A stretch of DNA of 59,288 nt from an uncultured Lachnospiraceae bacterium (GTDB taxonomy: Bacteria > Bacillota > Clostridia > Lachnospirales > Lachnospiraceae). The stretch covers positions 1-59,288 of the forward strand of contig CANRPO010000021.1 of NCBI GenBank assembly GCA_947632515.1, in the 5' to 3' direction. Positions 35,800-43,664 of the stretch are shown one piece after another. Position 1 is the first letter of the stretch. Each line of letters opens with the position of its first letter. The position numbers were made by a program, and so were the translations under genes. The notes below the pieces were generated by a model that did not search any database, was not told the DNA's origin, and worked only from the letters and a program-made list of their open reading frames with translations.

Positions 35800-35834
35800 C
35801 AATTTGCATATTTGTGTGAAATAAAGTAAAATTG
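35800..35834 (+). promoter_or_regulatory. Promoter with conserved 30-base block (copy 1)
   Basis: TTGCAT (35804-35809), 17 bases, then TAAAAT (35827-35832). The whole block, including the spacer, is nearly identical to the promoter of the CotH-like gene at 52701-52731, with only about three differences over 32 bases. Identity through the spacer suggests a shared regulator rather than only a shared sigma factor. Confidence 0.7.
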
Positions 35835-35863
35835 CCTTAGTCGTTTCAGAGAGGAGTGTACGC

Positions 35864-37309
35864 ATGCTTTTTAACTCCATATCTTTCGGAATATTTATTG
35901 TGATCGTCTATATCCTGTACCTTCTCGTACCGCACAGGTATCGGTGGGTCTTTCTGCTCGCCGCAAGCTATCTGTTCTACATGAATCTTCACGTTGGATA
36001 TGGGATCCTGCTCTTTCTGACCACCGCGCTGACCTATGGGCTGGCTCTGCGTCTGGAGCAGACGGCCGACGTTTTTTCAAAAAGGCGCTGTCTCCTTGCA
36101 GGAGTCCTGCCGCTCGTGCTGATCCTGCTCTTCTACAAGACCGCCGGGCCCGCCATAGGGCGTCTGAACGCGCTGATCGACGCGGGACGGCTGCACATGC
36201 AGCCCGTCACTTTGAAGATCCTGCTCCCCGCAGGCGTCTCTTTCTACTTTTTCCAATCCATGGGCTACCTGATTGATGTCTACCGCGGCAAGAGCAAGGC
36301 GGAACGGCATTTCGGCTACTATGCGCTCTTCGTGTCGTTCTTCCCGCAGCTTTTGGCCGGGCCCATCGGCAGAGCCGACAGCCTGCTGCCGCAGTATAAG
36401 AAAGAGCGCCCCTTCTCCTACGCGGACGCGTCCTACGGCCTGAAACTGATGGCTTGGGGCTATTTCAAGAAATTGGTGATCGCCGACGTCTTTGCCGGCA
36501 TAGTCAACAAGGTATATGACAATGCGCACGCCTATGTGGGACTTGTGTTTATCATCGCCACAGTCATGTTCGCCATAGAGATCTACTGCGATTTTTCCGG
36601 CTACTCCGACATAGCCATAGGCTGCGCCAAACTGTTCGGCATCGACCTGATGACCAACTTCAAGAGTCCCTACTTCTCCTTCTCCATCAAGGAATTTTGG
36701 AGCCGGTGGCACATCTCTCTCTCCACCTGGTTCCGGGACTATGTCTATATCCCTCTGGGCGGCAACCGCGTTCCCGGATGGCGGCACTGTCTGAATCTTA
36801 TGATCACTTTCCTCGTGAGCGGATTCTGGCACGGCAGCAGCCTGACCTACCTTATATGGGGCGGCCTGCACGGGTTGTTTCAGACCGCAGAGTCCTTCCT
36901 CTACCCGAAAGCCCGACGCGGAAGGGCCGTCACGCACCGCAGGCACTGGTGGCAGCTCCCCGTCACCTTCACGATTCTGTGCTTTACCTGGATCTTCTTC
37001 CGTGCGAACAGCATACAGGACGCCCTCTGGATCATCTCCAGACTGTTCTGGGACATAGGCCGCCCGCTCCGCTATCTGCAGACGGGCATCACCTGTCTCG
37101 GCGTCTCTCCCGCCGCCGCGCTCGGCATGTGCCTGTCCGTGGTCCTGCTCGCCGTATACGATTACAGATCCTTAAAGCTCGATGTGATTCAGGCTTTCTC
37201 GAATCAGAAATGGTTTGTCCGGTGGCCTGTATATGTGTTTCTTCTGGTAGTGATCGCGCTGTTTGCCCCCAAAGGCGTGGCGACCGAATTTATCTATTTT
37301 CAGTTTTGA
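35864..37309 (+). CDS. MBOAT family O-acyltransferase (AlgI-like)
   Basis: 481 residues, polytopic. LLPAGVSFYFFQSMGYLIDVYRG, FFPQLLAGPIGRADSLLPQ, YCDFSGYSDIAIG, FWSRWHISLSTWFRDYVYIPLGG and VSGFWHGSSLTYLIWGGLHG with both conserved His residues identify the family. ATG 35864 has GAGAGGAG seven bases upstream. The SGNH partner follows 20 bases later. The operon has the conserved promoter block shared with a CotH-like gene 17 kb away, hinting that acylation and the CotH activity are co-regulated. Confidence 0.93.
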   Translation: MLFNSISFGIFIVIVYILYLLVPHRYRWVFLLAASYLFYMNLHVGYGILLFLTTALTYGLALRLEQTADVFSKRRCLLAGVLPLVLILLFYKTAGPAIGRLNALIDAGRLHMQPVTLKILLPAGVSFYFFQSMGYLIDVYRGKSKAERHFGYYALFVSFFPQLLAGPIGRADSLLPQYKKERPFSYADASYGLKLMAWGYFKKLVIADVFAGIVNKVYDNAHAYVGLVFIIATVMFAIEIYCDFSGYSDIAIGCAKLFGIDLMTNFKSPYFSFSIKEFWSRWHISLSTWFRDYVYIPLGGNRVPGWRHCLNLMITFLVSGFWHGSSLTYLIWGGLHGLFQTAESFLYPKARRGRAVTHRRHWWQLPVTFTILCFTWIFFRANSIQDALWIISRLFWDIGRPLRYLQTGITCLGVSPAAALGMCLSVVLLAVYDYRSLKLDVIQAFSNQKWFVRWPVYVFLLVVIALFAPKGVATEFIYFQF

Positions 37310-37329
37310 CAGAAAGGTGAGATCTGCTT

Positions 37330-38292
37330 ATGAGCAAGAAATATGACGTCCTGCGCTTTCTTCTGAAATGCGCGCTGATCCCGGGAGCGGCGGTTCTCGT
37401 CATCCTCGCGCTGAATGCGCCCTACCGGAAAATCGACGAGGCAAACTATCAGGACACGCTGCGGTTCGGAGGCCTCGGGACCGTATACTGGGAGATCCAG
37501 ATCGGAAATCTGGGCAGTTCCCACGGCCTGAACGATTTCGCCTACGATCACATTTCAGAGAAGGGCTATGCCTGTTTCAATTTCGCCAACACAAGCCAGA
37601 GTTACGACTATGACTACGCGATCCTGCAGGAGTACGGGCAGTATCTCTCCCCGGGCTGGAGCGTGCTCTTTATCCCCGTGTCCTACTTCTCCTTCAACAA
37701 CGAGGTGACGGACGCTGCGGAGGCCCAGGCGATGAGCATCCGCTACTACCACTTCCTGTCGCCGGAAAACATTCCCCATTATGACCCCTATGTGGATCTG
37801 GTCACCCACCGGGCGCCGATCCTGTCCGCCGGAGAGGACATCCTGAAACTGTTCCCCGCTCTGCCGCCCGCCCTGACCGCCCACGCGGAGGGAAACGGCA
37901 TCGATGAGTCCGCATTCCGACAGATGGCCGCAGAACGGTACAGCAGACATTTCGACAACAAGGACAGCTATTTTCTGCCGGAACGGGTCGAGGAACTGTA
38001 CCGCATCATCGCCTATTGCAGAGAACACAAGATCACGCCCGTTCTGATCACCACGCCCTTGTCAAAATGCTATCTCGACCTTGTTCCGCAGACATTTTTA
38101 CAGGAATTTCAGACGACTGTCAGGAAAATCGCTTATGACACCGATGTCAGTTATTATGACTACTCCCACGACGAACGTTTCTACGCGAATCTGGTCCACT
38201 TCTCCGACGCGGATCATCTCACCGAAGAGGGGGCGCTGTTCTTCACGGACATTCTGTGGGATGAGGTGGAAGAACTGCAGAGATTCCACTGA
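37330..38292 (+). CDS. MBOAT-partner SGNH-like membrane-anchored protein
   Basis: 320 residues. One N-terminal membrane segment (about 8-27) is followed by an extracytoplasmic domain. IGNLGSSHGLNDF (about 57-69) carries a GSS block I Ser, and the C-terminal HFSDADHLTEEGA supplies Asp/His, as in DltD-like partners. ATG 37330 has AAAGGTGAG upstream. It probably completes transfer of the acyl group handled by the MBOAT encoded just before it. The end is 28 bases from the convergent deacetylase gene. Confidence 0.82.
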   Translation: MSKKYDVLRFLLKCALIPGAAVLVILALNAPYRKIDEANYQDTLRFGGLGTVYWEIQIGNLGSSHGLNDFAYDHISEKGYACFNFANTSQSYDYDYAILQEYGQYLSPGWSVLFIPVSYFSFNNEVTDAAEAQAMSIRYYHFLSPENIPHYDPYVDLVTHRAPILSAGEDILKLFPALPPALTAHAEGNGIDESAFRQMAAERYSRHFDNKDSYFLPERVEELYRIIAYCREHKITPVLITTPLSKCYLDLVPQTFLQEFQTTVRKIAYDTDVSYYDYSHDERFYANLVHFSDADHLTEEGALFFTDILWDEVEELQRFH

Positions 38293-38320
38293 GCGCGACG
38301 CGGTTTTCAGATGGGCGCTC

Positions 38321-39265
38321 TCATCTGTGTCTCCGCAGATCCTCAAGCTGTGCAACCGCCGCCTTCTCGACATGTCTGTCGTCACGCAGATAGAAATCCG
38401 CCGCCGCCTCTTCTCCGATCTCCTCCGACGCCTCTTCGGGCAGCATCAATCCGGGATGGAACAGGATCTCCAGCACACGCCCGTCTCTTTCGGCTTTCGC
38501 CATCATCTTAGGGTACAGCCTGACGATCCTCTCATGATCCATCCGTCCGCTCATGACGAGTCCCCACAGATACATCGGCTCCAGACGATTGGCCTTCGCA
38601 TACCGGTCCACTCTGCGGGAATAGAAAGCTAACAGGCGGTTTTTGACAAAATTGACCGGACGGTAGGTTCTCCACAGGGAAATCTCCGACAGGAAGATAC
38701 CAAACGGCTCCTTGGAGTTGCGGATATACTCTACGTCGTACCCTTCCTCCCGAATCACTTCCGTCAGAGCCTCCCAGACCACGGGGATCATGTGCGCGTG
38801 CTGGTGCGAATCGATCCTGAGCCCATGCTGCGCACAGGGAATATGGTGCTCTCCCGCCAGACTGACGGCGCGCTCCACTGCCGCCTGCACTGTCGCGATC
38901 TGTGCCTTGATCTCTTTTTTCAGCTGCTGTTTCGCCGCGCGCCTTTTCCATGGGAGATAGGATAGCAGGAACACCCCGCCCCATGACAGCCCCATCCGGC
39001 TCTCTCCCGCCTTGGTGAGAAAAGGCGTCTCCCGCGCGCCCGCGAGACTATGCCCCTCCACGAAATCCAAATGCACCGACATCTTCGGCAGAAACGGCAG
39101 CTCAGGTATCGCCCCGTACAGCAGTTCCATGCACTCGCGAAAACAGGCTGTGTTCGGCACGATGCTGATGCTGTCAAGCTGTCCTTTCCGCATGCAGTCC
39201 AGCATATCCTCCGATGTGTGGACGGTCAGCGCGTAATCGTCCGCGTGAATGTCCGTTTTCAGCAT
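38321..39265 (-). CDS. ChbG/YdjC-family carbohydrate deacetylase
   Basis: 314 residues. DIHADDYALT near the start (Asp-Asp metal site), HLDFVEGHS (metal His about 85) and RIDSHQHAHMIP (His-x-His, about 165-175) are the ChbG/HpnK/YdjC family hallmarks for a metal-dependent removal of N-acetyl groups from sugars. ATG 39263-39265 has GGGAGG eight bases upstream; the longer upstream frame overlaps the GT2 gene and is rejected. It is the last gene of the long operon from 48799. It may deacetylate a lipid-linked amino sugar in the same pathway. Confidence 0.88.
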   Translation of the reverse strand: MLKTDIHADDYALTVHTSEDMLDCMRKGQLDSISIVPNTACFRECMELLYGAIPELPFLPKMSVHLDFVEGHSLAGARETPFLTKAGESRMGLSWGGVFLLSYLPWKRRAAKQQLKKEIKAQIATVQAAVERAVSLAGEHHIPCAQHGLRIDSHQHAHMIPVVWEALTEVIREEGYDVEYIRNSKEPFGIFLSEISLWRTYRPVNFVKNRLLAFYSRRVDRYAKANRLEPMYLWGLVMSGRMDHERIVRLYPKMMAKAERDGRVLEILFHPGLMLPEEASEEIGEEAAADFYLRDDRHVEKAAVAQLEDLRRHR

Positions 39266-39281
39266 GCGCCTTCCCTCCCGC

Positions 39282-40292
39282 TCACTCTTCTTTTCCTTCC
39301 GCGTCATCCGCGCCGCTCTCTTTCCACACGACCGTGTCAATGATATAGCGCGGCCTGTGTTTCGTCTCCATATAGATCTTGCCCACATACTCGCCGATGA
39401 TGCCGAGGGAGAGAAGGGTGACGCCGCCGATCAGCAGGGAGACGATCATGGTGGTGGTATAACCGGGCACATTGTTGCCTTTTACCCAGTCCACCAGACT
39501 GATCACGCTCATGACAAAGCTGAACACAAAAACGATAAAGCCGAGGGCGCTGATCATCCGGAGCGGCCGGACGCTCATGGAGGTAATGCCGTCCAGGGCT
39601 AACGTCATCATCTTGTTCAGAGTGTACTTGGAATGCCCCGCCTCCCTGGCCTTCACGTCAAAATAGACCACATCGGACGGAAATCCCATGGTCGGGATCA
39701 GCCCCCGCAGAAAGAGATTCGTCTCCTGATACTCCGCCAGCGCATCCAGCGCTTTTCGGGACATCAGCCTGTAATCCGCGTGGTTGGTGATCACCTTGCT
39801 GCCCAGCAGATGCATCAGGTCGTAGTACAGGGTCGCCGTCCCCTTCTTGAAGAACCCGTCGGAATGTCTGTCGTTGCGCACGCCGTACACCACTTCGCTC
39901 CCCGCCATATAACACGCCAGAAACTTATCCAGCGCCTCGATGTCCTGCTGTAAGTCCGCGTCGATGGTCACCACGGCGTCGGCGTACTGCCTCGCCGTCA
40001 TCATGCCCGCCAAGATCGCGCTCTGATGCCCGTAATTGCCCGCCAGACCCACCACGGAGAAAAGGGAGTCCCGGGAGGCGATACCGAGCAATAACGGCAG
40101 GGTATTGTCCTTACTGCCGTCGTTGACAAACATGACCTTGCTGCCCTCCGCGATCCTGCCCTCATGCAGCAGCCGCCGCATCTTCCCGCCGAGCACGTCC
40201 GCCGACTTCTCGACGACCTCCTCCTCGTTATAGCAGGGCACCACCAGATACAGCACCGGCGTCTTCCTCTCCTTGCTCTCCATCCCGCTCAT
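39282..40292 (-). CDS. GtrB-like GT2 glycosyltransferase
   Basis: 336 residues. LVVPCYNEEEVVEKS, FVNDGSKDNT, GNYGHQSAILAGM, VTIDADLQQDIEAL (DxD site, about 110-122) and ADYRLMSRKAL, followed by two membrane segments (about 250-272 and 283-308), match bactoprenol-phosphate glucosyltransferases. It makes an undecaprenyl-phosphate-sugar at the inner face. No GtrA is adjacent; the only GtrA in the window is at 23457-23963. The downstream YdjC deacetylase suggests that the sugar could be an N-acetylated one that is later deacetylated, as in ArnC/ArnD-type logic. Confidence 0.92.
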   Translation of the reverse strand: MSGMESKERKTPVLYLVVPCYNEEEVVEKSADVLGGKMRRLLHEGRIAEGSKVMFVNDGSKDNTLPLLLGIASRDSLFSVVGLAGNYGHQSAILAGMMTARQYADAVVTIDADLQQDIEALDKFLACYMAGSEVVYGVRNDRHSDGFFKKGTATLYYDLMHLLGSKVITNHADYRLMSRKALDALAEYQETNLFLRGLIPTMGFPSDVVYFDVKAREAGHSKYTLNKMMTLALDGITSMSVRPLRMISALGFIVFVFSFVMSVISLVDWVKGNNVPGYTTTMIVSLLIGGVTLLSLGIIGEYVGKIYMETKHRPRYIIDTVVWKESGADDAEGKEE

Positions 40293-40325
40293 ACGCTATC
40301 GTACCTCTCTTCCCTCGTCTCCGCC

Positions 40326-41321
40326 TCACGCCTGATAGTATTCCCGATACCATTGCACAAAGCGGCCAAGCCCCTCCTCGATCGTGGTGTCCGGCTTGAA
40401 ACCGTAATCCCGCATCAGATCCGTGACGTCCGCATAGGTCTGATACACGTCCCCCGGCTGCATCGGCAAAAACTCCTTCACCGCCGTCCTGCCAAGACAC
40501 CGCTCCAGCGTCTCAATATAGTCCATCAGTTTCTCCGGCTTATTGTTGCCGATATTGTACAGTTTGTAACGCACCCCTTTGCCGTTTTCGGCGGGCGGAT
40601 TGCAGAGAATATTCTCCACGCCGCGCACGATGTCGTCTATATAGGTGAAATCCCTGTACATGTCACCGTTGTTGTAGATCTGGATCGGCTCTCCCGCCAG
40701 GATCTTCTTCGTAAACTTGTAGTACGCCATGTCCGGCCTGCCGTATGGCCCGTAGACCGTAAAAAACCGCAGCCCCGTCACCGGAATGCGATACAATTTG
40801 CTGTAAGCGTGGGCCATCAGTTCGTTGGACTTCTTGGTGGCCGCGTACAGGCTCACCGGCTCGTCCACCTGATCCTCCGTGGAGAAGGGCACCTTCTCAT
40901 TTCCTCCGTACACGGAGCTGGACGAGGCATAAACCAGATGCTCCATGGGAAAATGACGGCACGCCTCCAGAATATGGAAAAAGCCCACGAGATTGGACTG
41001 AATGTAGGCGTCGGGGTTTTCGATACTGTACCGCACGCCCGCCTGCGCTCCCAGATTGACCGCAATCTGCGGCGAATACTCCCGGAAGACGCCGAACACT
41101 TCCTCCTTTTCGCCGAGATCTCCTCTGACAAACGTATAGTTTGCATATTGCTTTAAGATCGCCAGCCTGTCCTCCTTCAGCCGCACATCGTAGTAATCGT
41201 TCAGATTGTCAAAACCGACGACCCTCGCGCCCCGCTCCAACAGGCTGCGCGACAGATGGAACCCGATAAACCCGGCCCCTCCCGTCACCAGATAAGTTTT
41301 GTCTGTACTCAGTGGATTCAT
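40326..41321 (-). CDS. UDP-glucuronate 4-epimerase-like NAD-dependent epimerase
   Basis: 331 residues, extended SDR. GGAGFIGFHLSRSLLERG, NLNDYYDVRLKEDRL, AGVRYSIENPDAYIQSN and YAATKKSNE (Tyr-x3-Lys) are characteristic of the CapI/UDP-GlcA C4-epimerase group, which interconverts UDP-glucuronate and UDP-galacturonate. The UDP-glucose dehydrogenase gene lies 15 bases upstream, making UDP-galacturonate the predicted product of the pair. GGGAGAG precedes the ATG. A minor alternative is a UDP-glucose 4-epimerase. Confidence 0.88.
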   Translation of the reverse strand: MNPLSTDKTYLVTGGAGFIGFHLSRSLLERGARVVGFDNLNDYYDVRLKEDRLAILKQYANYTFVRGDLGEKEEVFGVFREYSPQIAVNLGAQAGVRYSIENPDAYIQSNLVGFFHILEACRHFPMEHLVYASSSSVYGGNEKVPFSTEDQVDEPVSLYAATKKSNELMAHAYSKLYRIPVTGLRFFTVYGPYGRPDMAYYKFTKKILAGEPIQIYNNGDMYRDFTYIDDIVRGVENILCNPPAENGKGVRYKLYNIGNNKPEKLMDYIETLERCLGRTAVKEFLPMQPGDVYQTYADVTDLMRDYGFKPDTTIEEGLGRFVQWYREYYQA

Positions 41322-41336
41322 ACGCTCTCCCGCTTT

Positions 41337-42647
41337 CTATCGGCCGATGCTGTAATATTCAACGCCCGCCTCTTTCATATCCGCAAGGCTGTACAGATTG
41401 CGCCCGTCGTACACCAACGGAATCCGCATCCGCTCCTTGAAGGTCTCAGGTTCGATTGCCTTGATCTCGCCCCATTCGGTAAAGATAAAACAGATATTGG
41501 CGTCGCGAAGAGCCTCTTCGGGATCGTCCACATAATGGATCGTGCCTTTCCCGCATGTCCCTTCCGGGTATTTCTTCTTAAAGTTGTCCGCCGCCACAGG
41601 ATCGTAGGCGTAGATGTCCGCCCCGCTCTCCAGAAGGAGCTGCACATTATCCAGGGATGGCGCCTCCCGCAGATCGTCGGTACCCGCCTTGAAAGCGAGT
41701 CCCAGCACCGCCACCTTCAGATTCTGGAAAGTGATCATGCGGTTGCTGGCCTTGCGGAACAGTTTCGTCTTCTGCTCGGCGTTCACGTCCACGGCCGCCT
41801 CCACGGTGCGCAGCTTGTAGCCGTTCTGCCTCGCCAGATATTTTAAGGCTTTCGTATCCTTCGGAAAACAGCTGCCGCCGTAACCTACGCCTGCGTTTAA
41901 GAATCTGGCGCCGATCCGGGCGTCGTAGCTCATCCCTTCCGCCACGGCGTCTATGTCCGCGCCCACCAGCTCGCACAGATTGGCTATGTCGTTCATGTAG
42001 GAGATCTTGAGAGCCAGAAAATCATTGCAGGCGTACTTGATCATCTCCGCCGACCGCCTGTTGACGGACACGATCGGCAGACCGAAAGGCTCGTAGATCT
42101 TCTTGAGCGTGGCCTCCGCCTCCTTGCTCTCCGTGCCGATGATGATCCGGGCGGCGTGCAGCGTGTCGCGCACCGCAGAGCCCTGCGCCAGAAATTCGGG
42201 ATTGGAGGCCACCTCGATCTTTACGTCTCTCTTCTGAAAGTCTCTGATGAACTGCTCCACCTTGTCGTTCGTCCCCACCGGAACGGTGGACTTCACGACC
42301 ACAAGGCAGTCCCGCTCCACAGACTCCGCGATCTGTCTGGAGACAGTGGCGATATAGCTCAGATTGGCGGAACCGTCCGGCTGCTCCGGCGTGCCCACGC
42401 CGATGAAAATAGCCTCCGCATCCCTGTAGGCGTTCTGATAGTCGGTGGTGTAATGCAGCCTGCCCGTGGCGTTGTTCTTCCTCATCAGCTCCTCCAGCCC
42501 TTCCTCGTAGATGGGTGAGACGCCTGATTCCATCATTTTCACTTTCTTCTCGTCCACATCCACGCAAGTGACGTCATGTCCCTTCTCCGCAAAGCAGACG
42601 CCCGCCACGAGTCCCACATACCCTGTTCCCGCAACCGCTATTTTCAT
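41337..42647 (-). CDS. ugd: UDP-glucose 6-dehydrogenase
   Basis: 436 residues. IAVAGTGYVGLVAGVCFAEKGH (N-terminal NAD site), VKSTVPVGTNDK, NPEFLAQGSAVRD, VGYGGSCFPKDTKAL (catalytic Cys, about 255-270) and LAFKAGTDDLREAPS define the UDP-glucose/GDP-mannose dehydrogenase family. It oxidises UDP-glucose to UDP-glucuronate with two NAD. ATG 42645-42647 has GGAGAA six bases upstream; the ten-codon upstream extension is rejected. It pairs with the downstream epimerase. Confidence 0.96.
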   Translation of the reverse strand: MKIAVAGTGYVGLVAGVCFAEKGHDVTCVDVDEKKVKMMESGVSPIYEEGLEELMRKNNATGRLHYTTDYQNAYRDAEAIFIGVGTPEQPDGSANLSYIATVSRQIAESVERDCLVVVKSTVPVGTNDKVEQFIRDFQKRDVKIEVASNPEFLAQGSAVRDTLHAARIIIGTESKEAEATLKKIYEPFGLPIVSVNRRSAEMIKYACNDFLALKISYMNDIANLCELVGADIDAVAEGMSYDARIGARFLNAGVGYGGSCFPKDTKALKYLARQNGYKLRTVEAAVDVNAEQKTKLFRKASNRMITFQNLKVAVLGLAFKAGTDDLREAPSLDNVQLLLESGADIYAYDPVAADNFKKKYPEGTCGKGTIHYVDDPEEALRDANICFIFTEWGEIKAIEPETFKERMRIPLVYDGRNLYSLADMKEAGVEYYSIGR

Positions 42648-42711
42648 TCTTCCGTTCTCCTTCCATATATTTTCCATATTCTGTATACAAATACTTTCTA
42701 TTTCCGTTCTG

Positions 42712-43653
42712 CTACAACTTTTCCCGACTTACCAGTTTCTTCAGCTTGCGCACGACTCTCTCCGAAACCGTGGGGCCGTGATAACGCCTGGCCTTCCCCT
42801 CGTCAAACAGCCCGCGAAGATCGCTCTGACTGTTGACGTAATCCCACCACAGGCTGCCAAGGTTCGTGTCGTAGCGTTTCCAAGGCTTATCGCCCGCATA
42901 GTGGATGATGGCGGGATCCTCCAACGCCTCCCTGCACTCTTGTTCCGTAAAGATCCCTTCCCTGACAAACCCGGCGTAATCCTGCCCGTTCATATAAGCG
43001 AGCCGATTGTACTTCGGCGGCAGATAACAGATGGCGTCCTGACAGGTGAGATTCAGAATGTCCTGATCCTGATAATAGAGCCGTTCCTTCGCCCAGACAT
43101 TCCACTGTTCTTCCAGATTCCTGTTTCGTATCTGCGCCAGATCCATCAGGGTGACTCCCGCGTTGATATAGCGGCCCTTCATGCCCGCCAGACGCCCCCA
43201 ATAGGGTCTGTCACTGTTCCACGCCCACTTGTCGGCCAGATTGACGGCTCCCTTCACCGCAGCCAGCACACATCCATTCATGTCCGTCCGCCACAGGCTG
43301 GCCGGAGAGTGCAGAAACAGCACATCCACATCCGTGTAGAGCAGTCTGTCCACATCGGGCAGAAGTCTGTGCAGCATCAGCCGCAGATAAGTCCCGGCAG
43401 AGATCCCTCTGACCTCGTAGGCGTCCTGATACAGATTCTCCACCGCCTGTACGGTGAGCGCGGAATCCGCGTCTCTCGCCTTCACGATCCTTTCCAGCGC
43501 GGTTTCTAGATAGGCCGCTTTCCCGGTGCAGACGCAGTAGATATGATAGTGAACGTTATCCGCGCGCGAGGCGTCCAGCAGCGAGGCCACTGTGACCTGT
43601 ACCTGTTCGGCTATTTTTTCGTCAAAACAAAATGCTATCCTGATGCGTTCCAA
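42712..43653 (-). CDS. GT8-family glycosyltransferase
   Basis: 313 residues, cytoplasmic. IRIAFCFDEKIAEQVQVTVASLL, LYTDVDVLFLHSP (DxD metal site, about 108-120), YINAGVTLMDL, DQDILNLTC and IIHYAGDKPW are the standard GT8 blocks (LgtC/glycogenin/galacturonosyltransferase family). GT8 enzymes retain the donor configuration and use UDP-sugars; the adjacent UDP-galacturonate genes suggest that as donor. The gene begins at a TTG (43651-43653) with AGAGG eight bases upstream, and no nearby in-frame ATG exists. The start is 11 bases past the CotH stop. Confidence 0.9.
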   Translation of the reverse strand: MERIRIAFCFDEKIAEQVQVTVASLLDASRADNVHYHIYCVCTGKAAYLETALERIVKARDADSALTVQAVENLYQDAYEVRGISAGTYLRLMLHRLLPDVDRLLYTDVDVLFLHSPASLWRTDMNGCVLAAVKGAVNLADKWAWNSDRPYWGRLAGMKGRYINAGVTLMDLAQIRNRNLEEQWNVWAKERLYYQDQDILNLTCQDAICYLPPKYNRLAYMNGQDYAGFVREGIFTEQECREALEDPAIIHYAGDKPWKRYDTNLGSLWWDYVNSQSDLRGLFDEGKARRYHGPTVSERVVRKLKKLVSREKL

Positions 43654-43664
43654 CCCGTAAACCT

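Noticed and set aside
38283..38325. A GAGCGC/GCGCTC hairpin between the convergent genes at 38292 and 38321 as a terminator
   Set aside because: The loop is long, the stem short and there is no T run on either strand.
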